A stretch of 64,000 nt of DNA from Actinokineospora sp. NBRC 105648 (GTDB lineage Bacteria > Actinomycetota > Actinomycetes > Mycobacteriales > Pseudonocardiaceae): NCBI RefSeq assembly GCF_030269645.1, contig NZ_BSTR01000007.1, forward strand, positions 147,061 through 211,060, in the 5' to 3' direction. This document shows, in pieces, positions 8,127 through 16,378 of the stretch; position 1 is the stretch's first letter, and every line of letters begins with the position of its first letter. The notes under the pieces are model-generated. The model saw only the letters and a list, made by a program, of their open reading frames with translations, had not been told where the DNA came from and searched no databases. The position numbers and the translations under genes are program-made.

Positions 8127-9647
8127 CTAGTACGCGCCCTGGCCGCTGAAGACGGCCCGGAAGGTCTTCCACAGGATCACCGCGTCCAGCGCGAGCGACC
8201 AGTCCTCGACGTAGCGCAGGTCGAGCCGGACCGCTTCCTCCCACGGGAGGTCGCTGCGGCCGCTGACCTGCCACAGGCCGGTGAGGCCGGGCTTGACCAG
8301 GAGCCTGCGACGCACGTCGGGGGCGTAGCGGGCGCTCTCCTCGGGTAATGGCGGGCGGGGGCCGACGAGTGACATCGGTCCCGCGACCACGTTGAACAGC
8401 TGCGGCAGCTCGTCGATGGAGTAGCGGCGCAGGATGGCGCCCACCCGGGTGACCCGGGGGTCCTTGCGCATCTTGAACAGCAGGCCGTGGCCCTCGTTCT
8501 GCTCGGCGAGCTCGCTGACCAGCTTGTGCGCGTTGACCACCATGGTGCGGAACTTGATGATGGTGAACTCGCGGCCGTCCTTGCCGACCCGGCGCTGCTT
8601 GTAGAACACCGGCCCGCGGGTGTCGACCGCGATCGCGATCGAGACCGCGATCATGACCGGGGCCAGCAGGGTCAGCAGGATGGCGGAGCCGACCTTGTCG
8701 AAGACGTCCTTGACCATCCGGCGGGCGCCGGAGAAGGACGGGGAGGACACGCGCAGCAGCGGCATGCCGAGCACCGCGTCGACGTGCAGCCGGGGACCGG
8801 CCACCTCCATCAGCACGGGGGCGACGACCATCTCGGCGCCGGAGCCCTCGAGCTTCCAGGCGAGCTGCTGCAGGCGCTTGGGGGTCCAGTAGGCGTCCGG
8901 GGTGACCGCGACGATGCGGTAGCCGCCGCGCCGGGCGTGCGTCGCCAGGTCGCGCAGCTGGCCGACCACGGGGACGTCGTCGATCTCGGTGACGCCCTCG
9001 CCGAGGCCGTCGGCGGTGCAGACCGCGTCCACGCGCCAGCCCAGGTGGGCCGAGCCGCGGGTGCGGGTGATCAGGTCGCGCACCGTCTCGAGGTTGCCCG
9101 CGGCCATCACCGGCAGCAGGCAGCGGCCCTCGCGGCGGGCGCGGTGCAGGAACTGGCGGAGCACGTAGCGCATCGGGAAGACCAGCAGCGCGGTCGCCGG
9201 GACCACGACGAAGACCCACGGCCGGATCCGGGTGATGTCGAAGAGCAGCCCACCGAGGGCGAGCACCACCGCGGCGGCGGCGAACCCGCGGCCGAGCCTG
9301 CGGAACTCCTCGGCGCCCTGGCCGAGCACGGCCAGGTTCCACACCCGGTTCACCATCAGCGACCCGAGCAGGACGGCGAAGGTGACGCCGCCGGTCGGGG
9401 TGACCAGTGGACCGTCGGGGTCGACCCGGTTGGCGACGAAGCCACCGACGACCAGCACCCCGAAGAGGATGGAGAAGAGGTCGGAGAGCAGGACTCCCGT
9501 GCGGTAGCGCGGCTCCCAGCCCGCCACCGGCGGGAAGGACGGCTCACCCGCGGGCAGGGCGCGGCGCGGCTTCTGGCCACGGCGGGCACTGGCGGGGGCG
9601 GGCCACATGGTCGCTCTCTTTCGCGGGAACCCAACTTGGTCACGCAT
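8127..9647 (-). CDS. Exopolysaccharide polyprenyl glycosylphosphotransferase (WbaP/CpsE-like)
   Basis: A 506-residue membrane protein. The N-terminal half has several hydrophobic segments (roughly residues 55-180) and a soluble CoA-binding-like region; the last 200 residues are the bacterial sugar transferase domain (VFYKQRRVGKDGREFTIIKF, then RRYSIDELPQLFNV and a WQVSGR segment). It transfers a sugar-1-phosphate from UDP-sugar to undecaprenyl phosphate, starting the polysaccharide repeat unit at the membrane. The ATG at 9647 follows GGGGGA by about 6 nt; an internal ATG at 9608 with AAAGAGAG is an alternative. It is the first gene of the locus, behind nearly 1 kb of non-coding DNA. Confidence 0.9.
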   Translation of the reverse strand: MRDQVGFPRKRATMWPAPASARRGQKPRRALPAGEPSFPPVAGWEPRYRTGVLLSDLFSILFGVLVVGGFVANRVDPDGPLVTPTGGVTFAVLLGSLMVNRVWNLAVLGQGAEEFRRLGRGFAAAAVVLALGGLLFDITRIRPWVFVVVPATALLVFPMRYVLRQFLHRARREGRCLLPVMAAGNLETVRDLITRTRGSAHLGWRVDAVCTADGLGEGVTEIDDVPVVGQLRDLATHARRGGYRIVAVTPDAYWTPKRLQQLAWKLEGSGAEMVVAPVLMEVAGPRLHVDAVLGMPLLRVSSPSFSGARRMVKDVFDKVGSAILLTLLAPVMIAVSIAIAVDTRGPVFYKQRRVGKDGREFTIIKFRTMVVNAHKLVSELAEQNEGHGLLFKMRKDPRVTRVGAILRRYSIDELPQLFNVVAGPMSLVGPRPPLPEESARYAPDVRRRLLVKPGLTGLWQVSGRSDLPWEEAVRLDLRYVEDWSLALDAVILWKTFRAVFSGQGAY

Positions 9648-10598
9648 CGTGTATCCCCCGGTTCGGGCGGATCGGGCATGCACGGTCGCGGGGCGTCCCC
9701 GAGTGCCCACGCCATGGACAAATGTGGTGCGAAGCCGACTGCCCGAGCTGCGATGACCGGACCAAGGCTGCGATACCTCATTCGCTTGGTTCCCCGGCCT
9801 CGTTACACGGAGGGTTAGTTGTTATGTAACCCGATCGGTGAGAGGGGCCGTGTGTAGGTGACTGACTACACGGTGGGTAGCAACCGCCGATGCACAGCGT
9901 TGACCTACCCGAGGGCAACACCGCAGGTGACCAGGTACGTCATGATCACAAGCGACTGTCCACCCCGGACAACCAAACTTGTGACGGAGCGTATAACTCC
10001 GCCGAATGCCAACGTCGAAAAACGGGACTGCCACCAAGATCACAGCTGTCCAGGGTGGCATAGCGCACCCGAGTTGGGCGCCGCCGGACAGCCCCACCCC
10101 GATTGCACCAATCGCGGCCGCAATTCCCCCCAAAGACTCGTTTTACCCCCACCACCAGCAGATGCTCCGCGCTGGAGACCTGCCGTTAAAGATCACGCAA
10201 CATACACCGCGTCAGCGGAACACCCGTCCGCCCCATACCGGCGGCCTTATGTACAACACGTATATGTGTCCCGGCTCACATGATCTTTGCCGCCACCCGG
10301 CCGACCCCCCACTACACCAGCCGGCCCCACCTCGGGAGCCCCGGGACACCCCACTTCACCCGACTGCCGACCCAACCCCACCCAGCACCCCCGCGGCGGG
10401 CAGCGGCCATCAACCCGAGCCCACCCCCGTGAGACCCAACTCACCCTCGACCCCGTGCAGGCACCCGCGCCCCACCTACTGGCTCCTGCCCACCCGCCGA
10501 GCCCCCGCGCCACCGGCAGCCGCCCCCCGCAGAGCGCGTTCCGGCGATCCACCACCCACGCCCGAGCCCCGAAGCCGGGGGCGGGTCCCCCACAACGC
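9648..10598. other. Long non-coding region upstream of the polysaccharide locus
   Basis: I see no convincing gene in this 950-bp stretch. Its first 600 bp have lower G+C than the genes around it and hold small inverted repeats: GTTACA at 9802 with TGTAAC at 9825, and a CCGTGTGTAG/CTACACGG pair near 9849-9876. The second half is C-rich with no codon structure. It probably carries the promoter and regulatory sites of the minus-strand phosphotransferase gene. Confidence 0.5.
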
Positions 10599-10627
10599 AA
10601 AACGGCCCCCCACGGAGGAGGGCCGTT
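10599..10627 (-). terminator. Intrinsic terminator of the tRNA operon
   Basis: On the minus strand an 8-bp stem (10620-10627 with 10601-10608, GGGCCGTT) is followed directly by TTTT (10599-10602 region), just 7 nt past the end of tRNA-Phe. This is a classic rho-independent terminator. Confidence 0.8.
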
Positions 10628-10633
10628 CAACGG

Positions 10634-10707
10634 TGGCCAGGGGCGGGGTCGAACCGCCGACCTACCGCTTTTCAGGCGGTCGCTCGTACCAACTGAGCTA
10701 CCTGGCC
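10634..10707 (-). tRNA. tRNA-Phe (GAA)
   Basis: A 74-nt cloverleaf with 7-bp acceptor stem GGCCAGG/CCTGGCC, discriminator A, T-loop GGTTCGACCC and anticodon loop CTGAAAA (anticodon GAA). No CCA is encoded. It is the last gene of a Glu-Asp-Phe cluster. Confidence 0.97.
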
Positions 10708-10864
10708 AGACAAAACAAACCCCCACCCATGCTGTTCCCACCCAACCCAGCACCGCTGGGTCTGATGAAGCTCGCACTGTGGGGGGTTTCAGAGGTTTCC
10801 CTCCGGGGGCTTCGGCGAGCAACCCCGCCTGCGTGTTCCGCAGACGAGGAGCCACCAAAGCGAG

Positions 10865-10938
10865 CGACCCTGACGGGACTCGAACCCGCGACCTTCGCCG
10901 TGACAGGGCGACGCGCTAACCAACTGCGCCACAGGGCC
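10865..10938 (-). tRNA. tRNA-Asp (GTC)
   Basis: A 74-nt cloverleaf with acceptor GGCCCTG/CAGGGTC (one G-U pair), discriminator G, T-loop GGTTCGAGTCC and anticodon loop CTGTCAC (anticodon GTC). No CCA is encoded. Confidence 0.97.
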
Positions 10939-11034
10939 TTGCTCTAACCGCGCCGTCCGGGGGCTGTACCGCGTGTCACCGCGCTACCGGAGATGCCACC
11001 GAACTTCGATCTTACGGTACTGCTTGTCTTACCG

Positions 11035-11107
11035 TGCTCCCAACGGGATTCGAACCCGCGCTGCCGCCTTGAAAGGGCGGAGTCCTAGGCCGCTAGACGA
11101 TGGGAGC
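11035..11107 (-). tRNA. tRNA-Glu (TTC)
   Basis: A 73-nt cloverleaf with acceptor GCTCCCA/TGGGAGC, discriminator A, T-loop GGTTCGAATCC and anticodon loop CTTTCAA (anticodon TTC). It is the promoter-proximal gene of the Glu-Asp-Phe cluster. Confidence 0.97.
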
Positions 11108-11178
11108 CCGACCAATTCCGGGCGAACCGATCGACCGCGCTTCCAGGTCCACGTCGCCGTGTCGCTGGGAGCATCCAT

Positions 11179-11208
11179 AGCTTAGGGCACACCCCCTGGG
11201 TACTCCAA
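11179..11208 (-). promoter_or_regulatory. Predicted promoter of the tRNA-Glu/Asp/Phe operon
   Basis: Reading the minus strand, TTGGAG (11208-11203) and TAAGCT (11184-11179) are separated by 18 nt, giving a start about 65 nt before tRNA-Glu. Position and TANNNT hexamer fit a housekeeping-sigma promoter; this is prediction only. Confidence 0.5.
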
Positions 11209-11486
11209 AACGGGTTACCCATACCGCCGCCTAGCTGCGTGAACGGCCGGTTCGGGCCGCCGGCGCGCGACCCGCGCGCCGGCTGCGCGGGGCCTGCGAC
11301 CGGGGAGCGCCACCAGATCCTCGGTCTAGCTCCAGCCTGGCGCCCGAACCGGGCGGTGCGAGGCGCAGACGTACTACGACCGGCCGTTGGCTGTCGTCGC
11401 GCAGCGATCCAGCGAACCCGAGCGGCAGACGTGTCGGACCGCCCCGAAGGGCCGCCCGCAGCCGGCATGCCAGGCACCGGACAGCG

Positions 11487-11520
11487 GTGACCCCCGCTCG
11501 CGGCACCGAGCGGGGGTCAC
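11487..11520. terminator. Perfect 14-bp hairpin in 584-bp intergenic region
   Basis: Arms 11487-11500 and 11507-11520 (GTGACCCCCGCTCG) are perfectly complementary with a 6-nt loop and no T run. It lies downstream of the small minus-strand gene ending at 11692 and probably ends its transcript. The rest of 11209-11691 shows no gene. Confidence 0.6.
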
Positions 11521-11691
11521 GGTGTGTCACTGATTACGGAAGAATAAACATGAATCGCCGAGCTGTACCTCGACCGCGATTCCACAATGTCACGCAGGGT
11601 CCCCAGTAAATGATCTTGATTTCGCGGTCGGGCGGCAATTGCCCCGACGGTCCGACCGGGGGCCCACTGGCGCCCCGGGGCACTCGACGGC

Positions 11692-11937
11692 TCAGCGGCG
11701 CACTGCCGGGAGGCCGTCCTCCCCGTCCATCAGGCCGAGCATTTCCAGCAGCTCACGGCAGTCCTCGGTGCCCTGCGCGCCCATCGCGACGGCCAGCCGC
11801 GCGCGGCGCACCTGCTCGTCGGAGACCCGGGCAGATTCGCCCGAACGGGGGGCGGGGACTCCGGTCGAGAACTGTCCAGACCCCCCAAGACTGTCTTGCT
11901 GGAGAAGGAAACTGCGCACTTCAAGTGACCCGCTCAT
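11692..11937 (-). CDS. Small conserved-looking hypothetical protein
   Basis: An 81-residue protein with no recognised function. The N-terminal half is polar and probably disordered; the C-terminal half is helical and acidic (DEQVRRARLAVAMGAQ, then CRELLEMLGLMDGEDGL). No signal peptide or membrane segment is seen. The ATG at 11937 is preceded by GGGGAGG at ideal spacing, and codon usage matches the host. A longer in-frame start upstream lacks a ribosome binding site. It stands alone between the tRNA operon and the copper operon. Confidence 0.7.
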   Translation of the reverse strand: MSGSLEVRSFLLQQDSLGGSGQFSTGVPAPRSGESARVSDEQVRRARLAVAMGAQGTEDCRELLEMLGLMDGEDGLPAVRR

Positions 11938-12136
11938 GGCTGCCTCCCCGGCTTTGTTTGGCGTGAGGCTATGAGACAACTCCTCGCTCCCACAGCCCCC
12001 CGCAGAGTGAACCGGGGTACACGCTCGGTAGCGTTGTGTCACCAGTTTTCCCGTCGCCGCGGCGAGGTCGGCAGAAGTTGACCGATCGCGGTCCCGCCGG
12101 AGCGGGCGGGCCCACCGGTTCACCGGGCGGAACCCC

Positions 12137-12155
12137 TACCCCCTAGGGGTATAGT
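12137..12155 (+). promoter_or_regulatory. CsoR operator overlapping a leaderless -10 element
   Basis: TACCCCCTAGGGGTA (12137-12151) is a G/C-tract inverted repeat of the kind bound by CsoR repressors. Its last bases form part of TATAGT (12150-12155), a near-consensus -10 lying 7 nt before the csoR ATG. Repressor binding would cover the promoter, giving copper-relieved autoregulation; the transcript would be leaderless. Confidence 0.75.
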
Positions 12156-12162
12156 CCGCGGC

Positions 12163-12453
12163 ATGGAGCACGCCCACCCGTACAGCGCCAACAAGGACGC
12201 CCACCTGCGCAGGCTGCGCCGGGTCGAGGGTCAGGTGCGCGGCCTGCAGCGCATGGTCGAGGAGGACGCGTACTGCATCGACGTCCTCACCCAGGTCTCC
12301 GCGGCGACCAAGGCCCTGCAGGCGTTCGCCCTGGAGCTGCTCGAGGAACACCTGGCGGGCTGCGTCGTCGACGCGGCCCGCACCAGCGACGAGGCGGCCG
12401 CGGCGAAGGTCCGCGAGGCCGCCGACGCGATCGCCCGGCTCGTCAAGTCCTAG
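12163..12453 (+). CDS. csoR: Copper-sensing repressor, CsoR family
   Basis: A 96-residue all-helical DUF156 protein. The RRLRRVEGQVRGLQRMVEED block near the start is diagnostic, and the Cu(I) ligands Cys, His and Cys are present in YCIDVLTQV and EEHLAGCV. CsoR tetramers bind G/C-tract palindromes and leave DNA when Cu(I) is bound. The gene heads csoR-copZ-copA, with a matching palindrome directly upstream over the -10. The ATG sits where a leaderless transcript would begin. Confidence 0.93.
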   Translation: MEHAHPYSANKDAHLRRLRRVEGQVRGLQRMVEEDAYCIDVLTQVSAATKALQAFALELLEEHLAGCVVDAARTSDEAAAAKVREAADAIARLVKS

Positions 12454-12548
12454 CCGGCCGTCCCCGGTCCCCAGCCCCAGTCGCCCGATCCCCGCCGGCG
12501 AGTTCCAGTCGGCAAGTCCCGGCACCACCCGAGAGAGGATCCACTCCG

Positions 12549-12758
12549 TTGTCTCTGCGGACCGTCTACACCGTCGCGGGCATGACCTGCGGCCACTGCG
12601 CGAGCTCGGTCACCGAGGAGCTCACCGAGCTCGGCGGCGTCTCCGACGTTCAGGTCGACCTGGTCACCGGCGCGGTCACCATCACCAGTTCGAGTGAACT
12701 CAGCCGGGACGAGGTGGCCGCCGCGGTCACCGAGGCCGGCTACCAGCTCGCGAGCTAG
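12549..12758 (+). CDS. copZ: Copper chaperone, HMA-domain protein (CopZ-like)
   Basis: A 69-residue single heavy-metal-associated domain with the Cu(I)-binding motif GMTCGHC near residues 11-17. It would carry Cu(I) in the cytoplasm to the P-type ATPase encoded 2 nt downstream. The TTG start at 12549 is preceded by GAGAGGA at about 10 nt; the only internal ATG lies inside the metal site, so TTG is the sensible start. Confidence 0.92.
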   Translation: MSLRTVYTVAGMTCGHCASSVTEELTELGGVSDVQVDLVTGAVTITSSSELSRDEVAAAVTEAGYQLAS

Positions 12759-12760
12759 CC

Positions 12761-14986
12761 GTGCGCACCGGCACCACCACCCCGGACCGGGTGGAACTGG
12801 CCATCGGCGGGATGACCTGCGCGGCCTGCGCGGGCCGGATCGAGCGCAAGCTCAACCGGCTCGACGGCGTGCGCGCCTCGGTCAACTTCGCGACCGAGCG
12901 GGCCACCGTCGAGGTCCCCGCCGGGCTGGCCACCGCCACCCTGGTCAGCACCGTCGAGGGCGCCGGTTACGCGGCCACCCCGGTGGCCGACCAGGTGGCG
13001 GACACCGAGCCCGCGGCCGACGACCTGCGGCTGCGGCTGGGGATCTCGGCCCTGCTCAGCGCCCCGGTGATCGCCCTGTCGATGGTCCCGGCCTGGCAGT
13101 TCCCCACCTGGCAGTGGACCGCCCTGGCGCTGTCCTGGGTCGTGGTGCTGGTGTGCGCGTGGCCGTTCCACCGGGCCGCCGCGGTCAACCTGCGGCACGG
13201 CGCGGCCACCATGGACACCCTGGTGTCCCTGGGTGTCACCGTCGCGTCCCTGTGGTCGGTCTACGCCCTGCCCTTCGGCGGCGCGGGCGCGGTCGGGATG
13301 CGGCACGAGTTCTCCCTGCTGCCCGCCACCGGGCACGCGACCGCCGACATCTACTTCGAGGTCGCCGTCGGGGTGACCACCTTCCTGCTGCTGGGCCGCT
13401 GGCTGGAGGCCCGGTCCAAGCGCCGAGCGGGCGCCGCGCTGCGGGCGCTGCTCGCGCTGGGCGCCAAGGACGTCGCCGTGCTGCGCGCGGGGGTGGAGAC
13501 CCGGGTGCCGATCGGCGAGCTGGGCGTCGGCGAGGTGTTCGTGGTGCGGCCGGGCGAGAAGGTCGCCACCGACGGCGTGGTCGAGGACGGCACCTCGGCG
13601 GTGGACCGCTCGCTGGTCACCGGCGAGTCGGTGCCCGAGGAGGTCGGGCCGGGGTCGGCGGTGGTCGGCGGCGCGGTCAACGCGGGCGGTCGGCTGCTGG
13701 TGCGGGCGGCCCGGGTCGGCGCGGACACCCAGCTGGCGCAGATGGCCCGGCTGGTCGAGCGGGCGCAGACGGGCAAGGCGCAGGTGCAGCGGCTCGCCGA
13801 CCGCGTCTCGGCGGTGTTCGTGCCCGTGGTGCTCGGCATCGCCGTGCTCACCCTCGTGGGCTGGCTGCTCACCGGGGCGGACGCCGACGCCGCGGTCACC
13901 GCCGCGGTCGCGGTGCTGGTCATCGCCTGCCCGTGCGCCCTCGGGCTGGCCACGCCCACCGCGCTGCTGGTGGGCACCGGGCGCGGCGCCCAGCTGGGGA
14001 TCCTGGTCAAGGGCCCCGAGGTGCTGGAGTCGACCCGCCGGGTGACGGCGGTGGTGCTGGACAAGACCGGCACGGTGACCACCGGCCGGATGACCGTCGT
14101 CGACGTGGTGCCCGCCGACGGGACCACCGTCGAGCGGCTGCTGCGGCTGGCGGGCGCGGCGGAGGCCGCGTCCGAGCACCCGATCGCGCGGGCGGTGGCC
14201 TCGTACGCCGCCGAGCACGGAGCGGTGCCCCCAGTCGAGGACTTCCGCAACGCCGAGGGGCTAGGCGTGACCGGTGTGGTCGACGGTGAGCCGGTGGTGG
14301 TCGGCAGGCCGCGGCTGCTGGCCGAGCACGGCGTCGACCTGTCCGACGAGCTGCTGGCCGCCCAAGCGGCGGCCGAGGCCCAGGGCCGCACGGTGATCGC
14401 CGCGGCCGCGGGCGGCAAGGCGCTGGGCCTGGTCGCGGTCGCCGACGCGGTGAAGCCGACCAGCGCCGAGGCGATCACCCGGCTGCGCGCCCTCGGGCTG
14501 CGGCCGGTGCTGCTGACCGGGGACAACGAGGCGGTGGCCCGGGCGGTGGCGGCGCAGGTCGGGATCACCGACGTCGTCGCCGAGGTCATGCCCGCGGAGA
14601 AGGTGGCCGTCGTGCGGCGGCTGCAGGCCGACGGCGAGGTGGTGGCGATGGTCGGTGACGGGGTCAACGACGCGCCCGCGCTGGCGGCGGCCGACCTCGG
14701 GCTGGCCATGGGCACCGGCGCCGACGCCGCGATCGAGGCGGGCGACCTGACCCTGGTGCGCGGCGACCTGCGGCTGGCCGCCGACGCCATCGCGCTGTCC
14801 CGGCGGACGCTGGGCACCATCAAGGGCAACCTGTTCTGGGCCTTCGCCTACAACGCCGCGGGGGTGCCGCTGGCGGCGTTCGGCTTGCTCAACCCGATGC
14901 TGGCGGGGGCGGCGATGGCGCTGTCGAGCGTGTTCGTCGTGTCGAACAGCCTCCGGCTGCGGCGGTTCCGACCCGCGGCGGCCTGA
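12761..14986 (+). CDS. copA: Cu(I)-exporting P1B-type ATPase
   Basis: A 741-residue pump. One N-terminal HMA domain has C20-A-A-C23; the transmembrane CPC metal site is C390-P-C392; the phosphorylated aspartate is D434 in DKTGT; SEHPIA and [10 protein letters not shown] follow. Length is normal for CopA. It exports Cu(I) across the cytoplasmic membrane using ATP. The GTG start lies 2 nt after the chaperone stop, so the pair is co-translated under CsoR control. Confidence 0.95.
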   Translation: MRTGTTTPDRVELAIGGMTCAACAGRIERKLNRLDGVRASVNFATERATVEVPAGLATATLVSTVEGAGYAATPVADQVADTEPAADDLRLRLGISALLSAPVIALSMVPAWQFPTWQWTALALSWVVVLVCAWPFHRAAAVNLRHGAATMDTLVSLGVTVASLWSVYALPFGGAGAVGMRHEFSLLPATGHATADIYFEVAVGVTTFLLLGRWLEARSKRRAGAALRALLALGAKDVAVLRAGVETRVPIGELGVGEVFVVRPGEKVATDGVVEDGTSAVDRSLVTGESVPEEVGPGSAVVGGAVNAGGRLLVRAARVGADTQLAQMARLVERAQTGKAQVQRLADRVSAVFVPVVLGIAVLTLVGWLLTGADADAAVTAAVAVLVIACPCALGLATPTALLVGTGRGAQLGILVKGPEVLESTRRVTAVVLDKTGTVTTGRMTVVDVVPADGTTVERLLRLAGAAEAASEHPIARAVASYAAEHGAVPPVEDFRNAEGLGVTGVVDGEPVVVGRPRLLAEHGVDLSDELLAAQAAAEAQGRTVIAAAAGGKALGLVAVADAVKPTSAEAITRLRALGLRPVLLTGDNEAVARAVAAQVGITDVVAEVMPAEKVAVVRRLQADGEVVAMVGDGVNDAPALAAADLGLAMGTGADAAIEAGDLTLVRGDLRLAADAIALSRRTLGTIKGNLFWAFAYNAAGVPLAAFGLLNPMLAGAAMALSSVFVVSNSLRLRRFRPAAA

Positions 14987-15122
14987 CCAGCGCCTACCCG
15001 TGAGAAGGCGACAAAGCAAGACGAACATCAGGTGAACATTCGCGACAATTTTTCCCACGCGGACACTCCCCACGAACGAGTGCGCGTGCAACAATCGTGG
15101 AGCTGACACACCCCCGGTCAGC

Positions 15123-15192
15123 ACCTGTGGAGATTCCCCTCCAGCCCCCGCGTTCCTCCCCCTGGCGCGGGGGCTTCTCCATCTCCGCAGGT
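15123..15192 (+). ncRNA. Candidate structured RNA: two stacked stems with C-rich internal loops
   Basis: An outer 12-bp stem (15123-15134 with 15181-15192, one G-U pair) encloses an inner perfect 10-bp stem (15143-15152 with 15166-15175, AGCCCCCGCG). Internal and terminal loops are C-rich (CCCC, CCCCC), and CCCCC also precedes the outer stem at 15111. It lies 137 bp past copA and 93 bp before the next gene. It could be a terminator-like element for copA or an independent small RNA; the C-rich loops recall the actinobacterial 6C RNA class, but I cannot confirm that. Confidence 0.45.
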
Positions 15193-15273
15193 CAGCGGGA
15201 TTCGCGAGGAACCCTCACTCGACCGGGCGCTGTGGCGACCATCACAGTACCTGCGGGCTCGCGACCCAACCGT

Positions 15274-15279
15274 TATCTT
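15274..15279 (+). promoter_or_regulatory. Predicted -10 of a leaderless transcript
   Basis: TATCTT lies 6 nt before the GTG at 15286 and fits TANNNT. It places the transcription start on the start codon. Confidence 0.55.
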
Positions 15280-15285
15280 GTCCCG

Positions 15286-15627
15286 GTGCCTTTTCCCTCT
15301 TTCGGACGCAGCCGCACCGACCTCAAGGCGGTCGGCACCAGCACGGGGCGCCACCGCACCCCGCAGCGAGAGCAGGCCGAGGACGCCTCGCCCGACCGCG
15401 AGCTCGAGTCCTACCTCGCGGCGCTCGCCCCCGACTCCGACCCGGAGACCACCGGTTCCGGCCGCCGCTTCGGCGGCGCGGAGGTCTACCAGCTGCGCCT
15501 GTCGCTGATGGCGAACGAGCAGCTGCGCGAGCTGGCCGCCTACCGGCAGACCTCGCCGATGGCGCTCGCCCAGGAGTGGATCATGCAGCGACTGGAGTGG
15601 GAAGCGCAGCAGCTGCAGCGCTCCTGA
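15286..15627 (+). CDS. Hypothetical protein with ribbon-helix-helix-like C-terminus
   Basis: A 113-residue protein of unknown role. The first 60 residues are polar and disordered. The C-terminus (VYQLRLSLMANEQLRELAAY, then a helix ending LEWEAQQLQ) has the beta-strand/helix/helix pattern of ribbon-helix-helix DNA-binding proteins such as CopG-like repressors, a structural guess only. A longer frame opens at 15097, but the GTG at 15286 has a TANNNT element exactly 6 nt upstream, so a leaderless start is preferred. Confidence 0.7.
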   Translation: MPFPSFGRSRTDLKAVGTSTGRHRTPQREQAEDASPDRELESYLAALAPDSDPETTGSGRRFGGAEVYQLRLSLMANEQLRELAAYRQTSPMALAQEWIMQRLEWEAQQLQRS

Positions 15628-15713
15628 CCCACCGACCGGCCCCCGGCGACGATCCCACCACCGCCGTTCCCGTCAGCGCTGTTCGTCAGCGCGTTCTCCG
15701 ACCACCCGAACGT

Positions 15714-15747
15714 GACTCAGCCCCGGCCCGCGTGCCGGGGCTGAGTC
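15714..15747. terminator. Bidirectional terminator, perfect 14-bp stem
   Basis: Arms 15714-15727 and 15734-15747 (GACTCAGCCCCGGC) pair perfectly around a 6-nt loop between two convergent genes. Confidence 0.8.
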
Positions 15748-15791
15748 GCGTCTCGGTCGGCACAGCCTCGGTTGTCTACCGCCTCGGCTGT

Positions 15792-15995
15792 TTACAGCGG
15801 GACGACGTTGGTCGCCTGCGGGCCCTTGGTGCCCTGACCAACCTCGAACTCCACCCGCTGGTTCTCCTCAAGGGTCCGGAAACCCTTGGACTGGATCTCC
15901 GAGTAGTGCACGAAGACATCGGCGCCGCCGTTGTCCTGCGCGATGAAGCCGAAGCCCTTCTCGGAGTTGAACCACTTGACAGTGCCCTGTGCCAT
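15792..15995 (-). CDS. Cold-shock domain protein (CspA family)
   Basis: A 67-residue single cold-shock domain. RNP1 is GFGFIA and RNP2 is VFVHYS, both intact; the protein begins [10 protein letters not shown] and ends in the typical NVVPL. It binds single-stranded RNA/DNA and acts as an RNA chaperone in the cytoplasm. The ATG at 15995 has GGAGG at good spacing. A long leader with hairpins precedes it, as usual for csp genes. Confidence 0.95.
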   Translation of the reverse strand: MAQGTVKWFNSEKGFGFIAQDNGGADVFVHYSEIQSKGFRTLEENQRVEFEVGQGTKGPQATNVVPL

Positions 15996-16300
15996 AAACC
16001 TGCCTCCATCGCAGGAGCATGGGGCTGCACCGTGCAACCCCGGGCCGCCCCCGGGCGATACTCCCGCCGACTTGCGGCGGAAAAGCAGCGCGCCCGCATA
16101 GTCGTTCCGCGAGCGTGAATAGCACGAACACGCAAAACCACGGCCTGCAACGGAAAGGGTATCGGCTCGTCGCAGGCCGCACTACTGCCTGACGGGCGCT
16201 CGGCTAGCCCAAGCGGGTGATCTACGCCGACACTCTCCGGAGTGATCGCATCGCTCTCCGGATTCAGCGAGAAATCCATTGAAAGTGACATGAGTCACAC
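15996..16300 (-). promoter_or_regulatory. Probable long 5' leader of the cold-shock gene
   Basis: The first 100 bp upstream of the csp start contain back-to-back hairpins (CCCGGGC..CCCGGG near 16040-16055; CCGCCG..CGGCGG near 16064-16080). Cold-shock mRNAs often have structured leaders that control translation. No ORF is credible here, and the promoter position is not clear. Confidence 0.4.
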
Positions 16301-16378
16301 CCGTTCCGGCCAACGTCACCTCCCGCCACAGCGTCGTTATTGGGTGTCGGAAGGGTTATGGGGGAAGGGGTAGCCGGT

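Noticed and set aside
9822-10133. A 103-codon minus-strand frame upstream of the phosphotransferase gene
   Set aside because: No ribosome binding site, no recognisable domain and atypical codon use; the region looks regulatory.
10006-10947. Plus-strand frame covering the tRNA region
   Set aside because: It runs through tRNA-Phe and tRNA-Asp and a terminator and is Pro/Arg-rich without domains.
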